Positions 11,111 through 22,194 of a DNA stretch of 64,000 nucleotides are shown here, in pieces. The notes under the pieces are model-generated. The model made no database searches. It was not told where the DNA came from and saw nothing but the letters and a program-made list of their open reading frames with translations. This DNA is from Palaemon carinicauda (lineage: Eukaryota > Arthropoda > Malacostraca > Decapoda > Palaemonidae). Numbering within the stretch: the stretch's first letter is position 1; every line of letters begins with the position of its first letter. Position numbers and translations under genes: made by a program. The stretch is from NCBI RefSeq assembly GCF_036898095.1, contig NC_090746.1, forward strand, positions 53,473,907 through 53,537,906. Reading direction: 5' to 3'.

Positions 11111-12254
11111 AAATAAACCATTGATTAATTAGGGGGAAACTGCCTTTGTCGCTCGGTGACATGCTTAGCTGATCATCAGACTTAAAGTGTACATATGTAG
11201 CAGGTGTATTTTGATAAGGGATAAGGCCTTATCACTAGAGGAACAGCGATAAACGTACAATTTGTAACTTGGATCCGTCACCTCACCTGGTGACAGTCGA
11301 GACTGATTCTATTGAATTTCGTCTATAATACTATTGCTTTGGAAATAATAACATCATGTGATACAACGTAATAAATTTTCCCCATGGTGGTATATTGGAA
11401 GAACGTTGCACTGTTCTTTATCAGTAAAGTTGTATTAAGTTCCATTGGTTGGTGGCCCAGGCTGTGTTGAATTAAACCTATAGCAGGTCAGCTGATATGT
11501 TGCCCTAGAAAACGATAGGTTAAGTTTATTCTAATTAAACGCTTAGCGACTAGGCTTTAATTTTGAATGTCAATAAAGTGCATGGTCGAAATTGAACTTA
11601 GCCAACTATAGACAACAAATTAAATCTATATGCCCTAATGTTATTAATTTAAAGGGTAATGTAATCTGAAATTCTATGTTCGCTAATAGGCCTACCAATA
11701 CTATAGACTCATGAGATAAGTGTGTTGCTTTGAAAATTTATTTATATAGTCAGGATCTATGAACATCGAAATTCAACATTGACCTGTTTCCTACTTTCCC
11801 TCCCAATGAAAGGTTTTAAAGGTTGCTTATTGAATGGCAAAGGCAAGGGACAAGACAATGCCCTAAACGGAACATATAATATACATATGATCAGCTGCCA
11901 AACCCACTCCATCAAGCTAGGAGGATCCCGAAGGACCAGTCAATTGGTGGCACTGATGACTCGGCCAGCAGTTGGACCTCTAGGCTCCCTCAAACCCCCC
12001 CTTTTGCTCACAATGAATGGTGAGGTTGCAGAAACCTAGAAAATTTTCAAGCTTGAGTGGGTCTTGAGCTCCTGTCCAACAATTGCTAGACAGGGACGTT
12101 TCTTGTGGGCGACCATAATGTTAGGGTTAAGGAATTATTGATATAGAATTTGTTAGTGGAATGATAAGGTTTAAAGCAGGAGTTTACATAGTATTGTGAA
12201 GGGCCAAAATAGCTATGCATCAGCCTCTATTAAAGCAGTTGCTCTTTTATTTAT
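11111..12254. other. Unassigned sequence
   Basis: About 1.1 kb without convincing genes or repeats. The 86-codon open stretch at 11779-12039 shows no recognisable motif. Confidence 0.4.
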
Positions 12255-12922
12255 TGGTAGTTAGGTTGGCCAGGGCACCGGCCGCCTGTTGAGATACTAT
12301 GCTAGAGATTTATTGGGTCCTTTGACTAGCCAGACTGTACGTCATTGGATCCATCTCTCTGGTTACGGCTCATTTTTTTTGTCTTTGCCTACACATACAG
12401 TGTATAGTCTGGCCGGTCCTCACACACCTTACAACACTGGGAATGCCAAACAATTCTTTGCACAAGGGGTTAACTACTGCACTGTTATTGTTCAGTGGCC
12501 ACTCTCCTCTTGGTAAGGGTAGGAGAGTCTCTTAAGCTATGGTTACCAGTTCTTCTTGGAGAAGGATACTCCAAAATCAAACTATTGTTCTCTAGTCTTG
12601 GGTAGTGCTGTAGCCTCTGTACCATGGTCTTCCACTGTCTTGAATTTGAGTTCTCTTGCTGAGGATACACTCAAGCACGCTGTTCCATCTTATTTCTCTT
12701 TCTCATGTTTGTTTTAAAGTTTTTATAGTTTATATATAAAATATCAATTTGATGTTACTGTTCTTAAAATATTTTGTTTTGATTATTCATCATTTCTCTT
12801 GTAGCTTATGTATTTCCTTATTTCATTTCCTCACTGGGCTATTTTTCCCTTTTGGAGCCCTTAGGCTTATAGCATCTTTATTTTCCAACTAGGGTTATAG
12901 TTTGGCTTGTAATAATGATAGT
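12255..12922 (+). repeat. AAT-tailed interspersed repeat, copy 2
   Basis: Collinear with copy 1 at 8836-9500: the same GGCCAGGGCACCGGCCGCC start, shared GGGGTTAACTACTGCACTG, and an end in CCAACTAGGGTTATAG plus a short AAT-type tail. Substitutions and small indels are spread along the length, so the copies are not a recent duplication. Confidence 0.85.
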
Positions 12923-13314
12923 TTATATAAGGGCCTAGTCTAAAATTAGGCCTACATTCTTAAAATTTACAGGGAGTCAATAAGATCTCATTAAATTTTA
13001 GTATACAGTACTTGGATGTTTCGGCAAAATGTATGGTAGGTATGTATACATGACTCCGTAACCAGTGGGAAAAATATATAGCTTGCGTGTCTTTAGTGAT
13101 AATCTTGTAATTAACTTAAAAAACAAATTGTCGCAAGAATTATCAGGAATACAGTACTTAGCCGACCAAACTGTACCTAGTACCCTGGTTTATTACTTTG
13201 CTTGGGCCATGCGATAAGGCATAGAAAACAGAAATTGTGTAGAACACGGAAGAGCTAAGACCTCCCACATCTTTTGGTAAATTTGTCCTGTCGAAAAATT
13301 GAAGTTGATTTGTG
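12923..13314. other. Unassigned sequence
   Basis: No gene or repeat recognised. Confidence 0.5.
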
Positions 13315-14080
13315 TTTTCTCCTTATAGATATTTTGTCATCAGTATTAAAGAACGACACAGAATTTTGGGAACCAATGCTTGCTGATGGTTTAGTCATTG
13401 AAGCAGCAAGAAAAATAACTGCAAAAAAGGTTTTTAGCATGGAAAGAAAAGGATTTAAAATGAGGATTGGAAAGACAGAGCTGATGATTAATAGTTCCAT
13501 TCAAGGGGAAGAATCTACAGTGCTAAATCAGAACAATGAGTTATATAACATGGGAATAATATAAACAGAGGAGGTAGGAACTGAGAAATCAGTGAGAATG
13601 AAAGAAGCTTGGAAAAAAATGGAGAAAAGTAACAGGAGTTATGTTAGACAGAAAATGCAAATGGCATTAAGACTCAAATTAAGATAAATAAGACTGTTAT
13701 CAGTTTCATACTGTTATATGGGGCAGTCTGGGGCACTTAAAGGAAAGAGGAGGGCCTGTTGGAAAGAACCAATTTGAGGATGGTGAAGTGGATTGCTGGA
13801 AAGGAGGGAAAGTTTAGATATAAGAAGAATGTGGGGTATATGGAATGTTAAAGATAAAGCTAGGTGAGCTTGTCTGAAATATTACAGCCATGTAATAAAA
13901 AGTGAGTTGTTAAACCAGTTAAGAGAGTTAAGAACATGCTAGTACAGGGTAAGAGGAGTGTGGGTTGTCAGCGGATCAGATGGATGAATGTGGTAATGAG
14001 GGATATAAGTAAGGGGGTCCAGGGGAAGAAGATAAAAGTAATAAGAATAGATGGAAAAAGTTAACTTTAGCAGCCAACAC
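13315..14080 (+). pseudogene. LINE reverse transcriptase carboxyl-half relic
   Basis: The frame from about 13320 reads NDTEFWEPMLADGLVIEA, where MLADG occupies the place of the catalytic FADD box. It continues as ERKGFKMRIGKTELMINS, the block usually following RT motif C. After a stop at about 13562, further frames read EAWKKWRKVTGVML, a LINE tail block. Stops and frameshifts continue to about 14080. The catalytic aspartate pair is altered (DD to DG), so this is a decayed copy. It is followed by unrelated hairpin DNA. Confidence 0.65.
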
Positions 14081-14198
14081 TGCTGTACAGTGGGACTAAT
14101 AAGGTTGAAAGAAGTGTGTCCAAGGAACTGAGTGCTGTTTAGTAATATAAGTACAGTGCACTGGAAAAGTTGATAATTACACTAGAAAAGTTGATAAA

Positions 14199-14300
14199 GA
14201 GTTCAGGATTTCTTGATAATTAACCACTTCACTGGAGTTTATGACATTTAAAGTCAGAAACCCCAGTGCAGTGGTTAATTATCAAGAAATCTTGAACTCA
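14199..14300. repeat. Long imperfect hairpin
   Basis: Arms 14199-14236 and 14262-14300 are complementary over about 37 bases with about three mismatches and a 25-base loop. The centre of each arm is TTCTTGATAATTAACCAC or its complement. TTGATAA motifs recur just upstream at 14169 and 14190. It could be a MITE remnant or a transcribed stem. Confidence 0.85.
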
Positions 14301-14382
14301 TCGTTTACAACTATGTATCTTGCAGCTATTAAGTTGATAATGGTATGATACTATAATTTCTTGTCAAATACGCAAATCATAT

Positions 14383-14425
14383 TTGTTCCGTAACTGGAAT
14401 ACAAACCACGCTATTTAATAGGGGT
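14383..14425 (+). mobile_element. Left terminus of DIRS element F
   Basis: Contains CGTAACTGGAATACAAACC and CGCTATTTAATAGGGGT. These match the left end of element G at 45380-45426. Element A begins immediately after it, so A lies about 40 bases inside F. F sequence reappears at about 19830. Confidence 0.7.
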
Positions 14426-14440
14426 TTGTTCCAACACGGT

Positions 14441-14615
14441 GTACTTACCTCAAACTACTTTCTTAGGAGTATCTGGGATCTCCTCCCAACCGACCAGAAT
14501 TTTGTGTAGTTTCCCCTTTCTCCATTTACTATAGTGAGTACCTCTGGCGGATGAATACGCGCCATGAGGCGACCCGGGGTCAGAGAGCATGCTCGGTCAG
14601 GTCTCCACCACCAGT
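14441..14615 (+). repeat. Left inverted terminal repeat of element A
   Basis: About 175 bases nearly identical to the left repeat of E at 57009-57185 and complementary to E's right repeat. Its own right partner has been lost. Confidence 0.85.
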
Positions 14616-14787
14616 AAGTTTCTGGTTGCGACGTGATTAACATCTCGCCGTGCTCTCTTCACCTAGTGCGACCCTTTTATGTCCCCCGACCCTTTGTCTC
14701 TCCACGCGGTCCCCACGTGTTCAATCCTAACCTTATCCACCTCTTTCCTCTGTGCCCCTGTGTCGATTGGTGCTTTAGTGTTTCATT

Positions 14788-17219
14788 ATGGAGCATCCCC
14801 GCCATTGCCCCGGGCCTATGGCCGGTAAATCTTGTGGTGCCTTTCTCTCCAAGCCGGAGGTCGACCCCCACACCGTGTGTTCTTCGTGTAGGGGCAGTGT
14901 TTGTTCCCCTACAGCCAAGTGTGCGGAGTGCGAGTCTAGGAACGAGATCCAGTGGGTGCGCTATGGCACGAAGAAGAAGAAAGCAACCGAGAGATCGCCT
15001 AAGAAGCCTAGCATCTCCTCGCCTCTAGCGTCTCCCGATGCCTCGTCGGAGAGGGGTTCCCTACCGCCTTCCCCTACCCAGAGTAGGGGACGAGGTAAGC
15101 CTGTTGCGGGGAAGCGACCCATTGCCCTTCCCCAAGAGTCTGATATGTCTGTTGGTGGGGATGTTGTGTCGGTTCAGATAAGTGGGGGCCTGAGGGAGGG
15201 GCGTGAGTGTGTTCGGGAGACGAGGTCCTGGTGCCCGCAGGGCCCGTCTCTGCCGACGATCCGATGTGGGGGAAGCCTGCGACGGCCTCTTCCCCCGCAT
15301 CATGGGTGTATGTTTCAGGTGCTTCAGCGACCGGGGGAGACGCCAAGAAGGAAGGAGAATCACCAAATTCGGATCCCGTCTCCGGGACGCCTCCCAGGAC
15401 GCCCTTCAGGTCGCCCATGAGACTGGAGGAGGAGTTTGACACCTGGTTCGCCCACAAGAAAGTACCTCGGTCTCCCCCAGCGCCATCGTCAATGCTCCCG
15501 CCTGTCTTTCTACAGCCCTCTTTGCCAGCGGACCGGCACGAAGATCCCCCAGCAACTCGAGACGTATCAGACGACTCAGTGGGTTCTCTTTCCTCCCCGT
15601 CATTGTTCTCCTCGGAAGATGAAGGTCCGAGGGACTCGAGGAGGAGACGGGAGAGGTCCCGCTCACGCTACGCCAGGACACAGTCCAGGACCTCCAGGAA
15701 GAAACACAAGAAGAGCCGTTCGTCGAAAAGTGAATGGGTGCGGGTCACGATCCCCCGGAGTCATCTCCTCAAAGCTACCGCCGCCCTGGGCACCTCTGGC
15801 TGGCTCCCTAGAGCCCCTTCATCACCCTCGCGGCACGGCTCCTCCAGCAGACCCGATCATCATCGGAAGTCGACACACCAGGTCTCGGTAGACAAGCGTA
15901 AGTCCGCGAAGGCTCCGGCTCCATCCGCCCAGCGGAGATAGTCGCTCCTTCGGCCTGGCAGCTTTGTCCCAGCCTCCGGTGCTTCGACGGTTTTCCCTGA
16001 GCGACAAAGCCAGCCAGCTGGTCCGGAGAAGCCCGCAGCTCCGCGGGAGAGAGTAGACCCATGACGGCTACTACCGTCCCAGCGGATCTGCCCACTTCAC
16101 GGGTCGACGAGCCAATGGCTCGGCAGGAGAAGAAGATGCCCCGTCCCCACGCGGATCCCATCGTCATCGACGAGGCTCCCCATGCGGAGGATCAGATAAC
16201 GGAAGGCCTCGTAGAAGGCGGAGAATGCTCTACGGACGAAGTCTCCACCTACAGGAAAGTCTTGGCCCTCATAAGGCGCCACTTAGACTGGATGAGCCTA
16301 AGCCCTTGGCAGAACAAACCTGGCTCTCCGGGCTTAGCAGACTGGTAGACAACCCAGTACAACAGAAGCCTTCCCTAGCCCTTCCCCTGGCGAGGGACGC
16401 GAAGCTGGGTATGGACCACATAGACAGGTTCATACCCAGCCAAGCGGACACCCCCCAGGAGCCAGGGTGCCGCCAAACTTCTCCCGGGACTTAAAACGCT
16501 TTTATGTCCCGGAGGGTCGTCACGGAGGTCCCCTTACGGTCGAGCCAGCGATAGCCATTCTGAACCAGGGAGCGGTTGAAGACAGGGCATCCTTTGCTCT
16601 GGTGTGCTTTTCACCAGGGGAAACCTCCATGATGGAGGATATGGCCCTAGACCTGGTTTACGTGTCTTCGTGGTTGGACTGGTGGGCCTGCACGTTGGTG
16701 GGATTCCAGTCCTCTCATGACCTCTCCCTCCCCGAGAATCAGTCCTTACTAAGGGAACTGATCAGTTCGGGGGGAAAAGCTCTCAAGTTTCTCTCCTACC
16801 AGTCACTCTCTCAAGCAGCCAAGTGGGTCCTGCGGAAGAGGGACACAGTGCTGAGCAAGCTGGTGCGGAGGTTACCCGAGCGGGAGGCGAGGACATTGAG
16901 GAACTCACCAGTTTGGGGCGAGTCTGTGTTCCCCCTGAAGGCGGTCGAGGAGGTCATGGAGAGGGTCAGGAAAACTATAGAAGCAGGAGAGCCCAAACCC
17001 CCGCCTGCAAGACGGCCAGCCCACAGGAGACCCTCTTCAGACATCCCTCACTCGTCCCATGTTTCGCCAGTCCAACCGAGGAGGGACTCCCCGTCGGTGT
17101 CTTGGCACCAAGACCCGCAGCCCTCTTGTAGGGGTAGTTCAGCCCCTCAGTCTAACTTTAGGCCCGCCTATTCCAATTCCAAGAGAGGGCGGTCCAGCCG
17201 CACCTCTAGGAGGAGATAG
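14788..17219 (+). pseudogene. gag: DIRS gag-like gene, element A (broken)
   Basis: The start ATG at 14788 opens MEHPRHCPGPMAGKSC and a Cys/His motif, PHTVCSSCRGSVC followed by CAEC. A frame break near 15190 moves the reading to another frame, which includes an Arg/Ser-rich stretch (RRRRERSRSRYARTQSRTSR) around 15630-15720. That frame ends in TAG at 15939, and at least two more frame changes follow. The last part, 16467-17219, is well conserved with B and E (SWLDWWACTLVGFQ, SLSQAAKWVLRKRD) and ends RGRSSRTSRRR. In DIRS elements the first ORF is thought to package the RNA; that role is by family analogy. RT begins in the overlapping +1 frame. Confidence 0.85.
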
Positions 17220-19122
17220 CAAGAGAGCCCCCCTACTCCTGCTGAAGCCTCAGGTAGAAGGATGCCTCAAACACTCTTGGCAAGCTTGGTGGGACCACGG
17301 AGCGGATCCGTGGACCGTAGCAGTACTGGAGGACGGGTACAGGTTGCCTTTCCTAGCGGAACCGCCCCCTCTGATCACGGACCAACAGGCGGAGTGGTTG
17401 GCGCCCAAGGACCCCTTGAGAAGAACAGCATTGCAGGAGGAAGTGTTGGCCATGCTCGCCAAAGGGGCGTTAGAACCAGTCAGGATTCCCGGGCCAGGGT
17501 TCTACAGCACTCTCCTGGTGGAGAAAGCGACAGGGGGATGGAGGCTGGTCATAGATCTGTCGGCCCTCAACAAGTTTGTGTGCAAGACCGACTTCAAGAT
17601 GGACACCCTGAAGTCAGTGTTGGCGGCCTTGAGGGAAGGGGACTTCATGATGTCCGTAGATCTCAAGGACGCCTACTTTCAGATCCCTGTCCACCCCTCC
17701 AGCAGGAAGTTCCTAAGAGTAAAATGGGGTACCCAAGCGTTTCAATTCACAACCCTCTGCTTCGGGCTGTCAACAGCTCCTCAGGTCTTCACGAGGGTCT
17801 TCGCAACAGTCTCAGCCTGGGCACACGAGCAGAGCATCCTCCTGATTCGGTACCTAGACGACTGGTTGTTGCTTTCAGTCTCAGAGGGAGTACTGAGGGA
17901 GCAAGGCGCGAAGCTTCTATGGTTCTGCGGAGACTTGGTTATCAACATCAACCTGGAAAAGTCACAGCTGACACCCTCCACCAAGATGACCTACCTGGGG
18001 ATGGTTCTAGACTCCCAGTTGGTGAGGGCCTTCCCCTCCTCGGAGAGGCTAGACAATCTGGATCAGATAATTCGACCCTTCCTAACGGACCAGCCCAGGA
18101 GAGCCAAGGACTGGCAGAGATTGGTAGGCCACCTCGTGTCATTGGAGAAGTTGGTCCCCCAGGGGAGTTCAATGGAACCTGAAAGAGCTCTGGAATCAGG
18201 GGGATTCCCCGCACAAAATAGTCCCAGTATTCCTGGAGACAAAGAAGTCCTGAAGTGGTGGCATGACAGGACAAACACCCTCAAAGTTATGCCCATCGCA
18301 ATCGATCCTCCGGAGAACCTGCTGTTCACGGACGCATCAAAGGAGGGTTGGGGAGCCCACATTCTCGACGAGTCAGCAAAAGGGAAATAGTCCCTCGTGG
18401 AGAAGAGCCGTCACATAAACGTGCTCGAGCTGGTGGACATGCAAAGGGCATGCCGAGAATTCGTCCATCTTCAACGGGGAAACACCGTGGCTCTGATATG
18501 CGACAACGCCACGGTGGTGGCCTACGTGAAGAAACAAGGAGGACTGAAGTCGAAGGAGCTGTGCAGTCTCACGACGCAATTCCTGGAATGGACGGTGGAG
18601 GTACAGATCGAAGTCACAGCCGGGTTCATTCCGGGAAAGAAGAACGTGCTAGCCAACGGCCTCAGCAGGATGGGCCAAGTAGTAGGGTCGGAGTGGTCCT
18701 TTCACCCGAAAGTGGCCCGGACGGTCATCCTGAAGTGGGGTTCGCTGGTGATGGACCTCTTCGCCACGAGACTAAACGCACAGCTCCCCGTGTTTTGTTC
18801 TCCTGTGCCAGACCCAACAGCAGCGTTCGAGGACGCCTTTCAACACCCTTGGGACAATCTCAACGTGTATGCCTTCCCGCCCTTCGTGATGCTCAGACAA
18901 GTTTTCAACAGAGTGAGGAGGGCGAACAACCTATGGATGACTTTGGTAGCGCCCCGGTGGCCGGAGAGAGAATGGTTCGCGGACCTAAAGAAACTGGCGT
19001 GCCTTCCTCCTTGGCCCCTTCCAGACAGGCCAGACCTCCTCCGTCAACCACACTTCCAAAGGTTTCACGAAAACCTTCGGTCCCTCCGCCTACACGCGTG
19101 GAGGTTATCGAGCGGCTCCTGA
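17059..19122 (+). pseudogene. DIRS RT-RNase H-methyltransferase-like gene, element A
   Basis: One frame runs 17059-19122 with a single in-frame TAG at 18388-18390, where the related element E has Trp. RT: ATGGWRLVIDLSALNKFV, SVDLKDAYFQIPVHPSSRKF, FGLSTAPQVFTRVF and catalytic YLDD at 17851-17862. RNase H: LLFTDASKEGWGAH, INVLELVDMQRACREF, ALICDNATVVAYVKK and GFIPGKKNVLANGLSR. After that comes a DIRS-specific region with DLFATRLNAQLPVFCSPVPD and YAFPPF. A short deletion lies near 18170. It overlaps the 3' end of gag by about 160 bases and the recombinase frame at its own end. Catalytic residues are present, but the nonsense codon truncates RNase H. Confidence 0.9.
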
Positions 19123-19829
19123 AGAGGGAAGGATACTCGTCGAAGACCGCAACAAAGATGTTGGGGTACCTAAGACGGTCATCGGTCGCGGTATACCAGG
19201 CGAAGTGGGCCACCTTTACTAAATGGTGCGCCTCACAGAACATCAGGCCGTTGGAGGCCTCCATTCATGAGATAGCCGACTTCCTGGTCTATCTGAGAGA
19301 CGACGTGGGTACGTCCATTCCAGCCATCAAGGGAGTCCGAGCGGCGTTTGGCAAAGTCTTTCTCCTGAAAGGCATTGATCTTGGAGCGTCTAGACAAATC
19401 TCGATGCTCATCAGGAGTTTCGAAGTCGTGTTCCCCCCAGGCCTCTAGGGTGCCCCAGTGGGATGTGGCTAGAGTGCTGAAAGTTCTGACAGAGCCACCC
19501 TTCGAACCCCTCAAAGATATTTTGGACAAAGAGCTCACCCTCAAGACGGTCTTCCTGTTAGCCCTTGCGTCGGCGAAGAGAGTAAGTGAGGTCCACGGGC
19601 TTTCATATGAGGTCTCGCATTCGAAGGGTTGGTGGGAAGCAACTTTCAGATTCTTACCTAACTTTGTAGCCAAGACTCAGAACCCAGCTTACTTGGACCC
19701 TAGGTTTGAAAGGTTCTCAGTGCCAGCGATCCCGCGTTCTGACAACCCGAGGGACTTGTTACTGTGCCCAGTCTTAGTGGTGCGTAAGTACCTGGAGAGA
19801 ACGTCCAGGCTTCGGCCTGGGATCAAGAG
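19065..19829 (+). pseudogene. Tyrosine recombinase N-terminal part, element A
   Basis: In the -1 frame relative to RT it begins around VEVIERLLKREGYSSKTATK and gives a SAM-like N-terminal domain (VYQAKWATFTKWCASQNIRP). A frameshift near 19420 follows; it continues with the first catalytic block, LASAKRVSEVHGLSYE, containing Arg-I. It stops being homologous at LRPGIK (about 19829). The HxxR box and the nucleophilic Tyr found in B and E are missing. It is therefore a truncated integrase-type recombinase. The family cuts and joins DNA through a Tyr-DNA intermediate. Confidence 0.85.
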
Positions 19830-22194
19830 GTATAGGCTGAGGGGTGCCCAGCCACCTTCATGTCGTCGTTGAAGACCGACCCCGCACTCTTTGTGTCCTA
19901 CTTGCCGAGGATATCGATGCGAGCAGGGTTCGGCCTGCGCCGAGTGTAGGGAGTGGACTGCCTCCCAATGGGAAAAATTTGGGCGTTGTAGAAACAAGAA
20001 GACGAAGTGCGACCGTTCTCCTTCAGGGGTGAGCAGAGTGTGTTCTTCCTCTCGCACCCCCAAATCTCTCTTGAAAGTTCCTTCTCGCTTGCACTCTTAC
20101 GAGGGATGATTGAGTAGGAGCGCTGATTAACTCCTAGGTAACCCCGGGGTACTGGCAGTGTTGTTGCTTCCACTAAAGGAGCAACCTCTTTTCTAGCTGC
20201 TGGCGAGCCATTCTCCCTTTCAAATCTGGTCGTCCTCAGTGATTTCAGGACCCCCTTCGAAGGAGGAGCTGCTGCTCCCTCTTCAGCATGGTGCCAGGAA
20301 GGACCCTTCTCCAGAGCCGTCGACATCTCACGCTCTAGAACTGTGCGAGGTCCATCTGTCGCCTTCTCCTGGCCCTTCCACGCACGGACGAGGTGATTGC
20401 TCACGTTCGCCTCTCCAACGCCTCCTGCTGACGACGAACCCTCTCCATCCTGATACCTCGTCATCCCCTAACCTTCAACCATTTGTTACTCCACACAGGA
20501 ACCTGCAGGTTGCAGGTGTAGATCTTCCGGGGACCAGCACTCCTAGCATCAGCAGCGTGAAAGGACGAGCATCACCATTGCCTCGCCCTGCTAGACTCTC
20601 TTCCCCTGATCGCCGTTCCCGATGATCGGAAGATTTTATAGATGTAGGTCACCACGATCTGAGTGCTCTTCTTCTAGAACGCGCTCACACTCTAGAGCCT
20701 CGTGCTCATGGGACCGCAGGTCTCTATGCTCTCTTCGGAGGTGTTCTTCACTAGGACGAGTCCTGATCACGTTCTATACGATCACGAGCAAAGTCTAGAC
20801 CTAGGTCCAGATGCTAGCGTTCTAGATCACGAGGACGACGCTCCTGTTTGTTTGGGCGGCGTTCACGCCCGTCAAGAGTACTGTTCACGAGAACGACCTT
20901 CTCAATCGCGAGACAGACGTTCATGTTCGTGAGCTAGGCATTTACGACGTTGATGCCGTTCCGGAACGAGAACTAGACGCTCTCGTTCACTATCATGAAC
21001 CGTGCCTTCGCGATCAAGGTCTAGACGTTCCTCGTCTAGAGGTAGGGGTAGGCAAAGTAGTCCATCAGCACATAGCCCCTCAACAAGACCTTCCAGATAA
21101 CCACGGACCGGACCTGAATATGAGAATGACTATCCCTCTAACAGGCATCCAGCTAAACCCCCAGTGCCTTTCACCGCCTGGGGAGTTCTAGCAAAGCGTT
21201 CGCCTACACGACCCTTAGTAACGCGTTCACCAACTAGGGTAGTCCCTACTCGGAGCCTCATCTGCCGTCTTCGTCGGACGGAGGTGCTTCTCTTGGGCAG
21301 CAGGAAGGCGTTAGACCTTCCTCATCTTATATGGCTCCTAGTGCTCCTTTTGAGAGCACTTCTGCTCGTGAATCGCGCCAGATGACGGGTGAAACTAGCG
21401 ATTTTGCGCGTGAAACTCACGGTTTCACAAGCAAATTAGCTATTTCCACGAGCATTTCATGAGTAAATGTATCGGAACCGTGAGCAAGTGCGGTACGAAC
21501 ACCTTCTCCTTGTCCCTCTGCGTCCAGTTTCTGTACCTCCTCTAGAGGAGGAGCCTTCAGCTCCTACTGCCAAGGCTTCATCATGTGCCTCGAAAACCTC
21601 GCAGGTTCCCCCTCCTAAGACCGTGGAGGAATTTCCTGTGCATAGGGAAATGAAGGACACGAAGACGAAACCTCAGAACCGGAAGCTAGAATGGCTGAGG
21701 TACTGTGGTGGGTCCTCCAAGTGATTCTGATGACAACCCTAACCTACCCCAGGCTCTGGATGTGAGCCTGGAGGTGGACGACCCCTTAGACTTGGAAGAC
21801 GAGAATCTTCCAAAGGCGGCCAATCCAAACTATCACTCCGAACCGGAGAGACGTGAGTCGGAGCATACCTTTTGGCAGGTTGTTGCCTGTATGAGGGCCA
21901 TCAACAGGCTGTCCACTCCTGGTTCCACCATCCAGGAAGGAAAGGATATGGTTCTTGACGAGATACTTGAGACCCAGAAGCCTCCAGGTCCAGTGGAGCT
22001 ATGCCCTGGTCCAAGGTTTGGCAGCTGCCAAAAGGAAAGCTATCGATCAGATAGCTGGAACTCCTAGTTCCACTTCCTCCTCTTGTTTTACACAAAGGAA
22101 GTATTATGAGATTGAATGGGAACCACATTCCACCATGACACTCGACCCTTCGAAGGGTGTACTGACTCAGACCTTCTCCTCTCTGAAGGCCTCT

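Larger units (their letters stand above)
14426..19829 (+). mobile_element. DIRS element A (3'-truncated)
   Basis: A DIRS-1-like tyrosine-recombinase retrotransposon of the same family as B and E. It starts TTGTTCCAACACGG and has the left inverted repeat, gag, RT, RNase H, methyltransferase-like region and the first part of the recombinase. It ends abruptly inside the recombinase at about 19829, where F gag sequence begins. The recombinase catalytic HxxR and Tyr, the ICR and the right repeat are absent. It cannot move on its own. Confidence 0.9.

Noticed and set aside
12289..12516. Open frame inside the AAT-tailed repeat
   Set aside because: The equivalent frame is not maintained in the other two copies.
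13315..13564. Host exon with an acceptor-like CTCCTTATAG in front
   Set aside because: The encoded sequence matches LINE RT blocks around the catalytic box and continues into a LINE tail.
15620..15730. Host SR-type splicing factor gene
   Set aside because: The Arg/Ser stretch lies inside a gag frame flanked by DIRS features and recurs at the same place in B and E.
17059..18390. Endogenous retrovirus or Gypsy pol
   Set aside because: No protease and no DDE integrase. RT is followed by RNase H, a DIRS-type domain and a tyrosine recombinase, and the ends are inverted repeats with an ICR.
18348..19065. Long frame overlapping RNase H of element A as a separate protein
   Set aside because: It is the recombinase frame read upstream of its domain; the upstream part shows no conserved motif and shadows RNase H.
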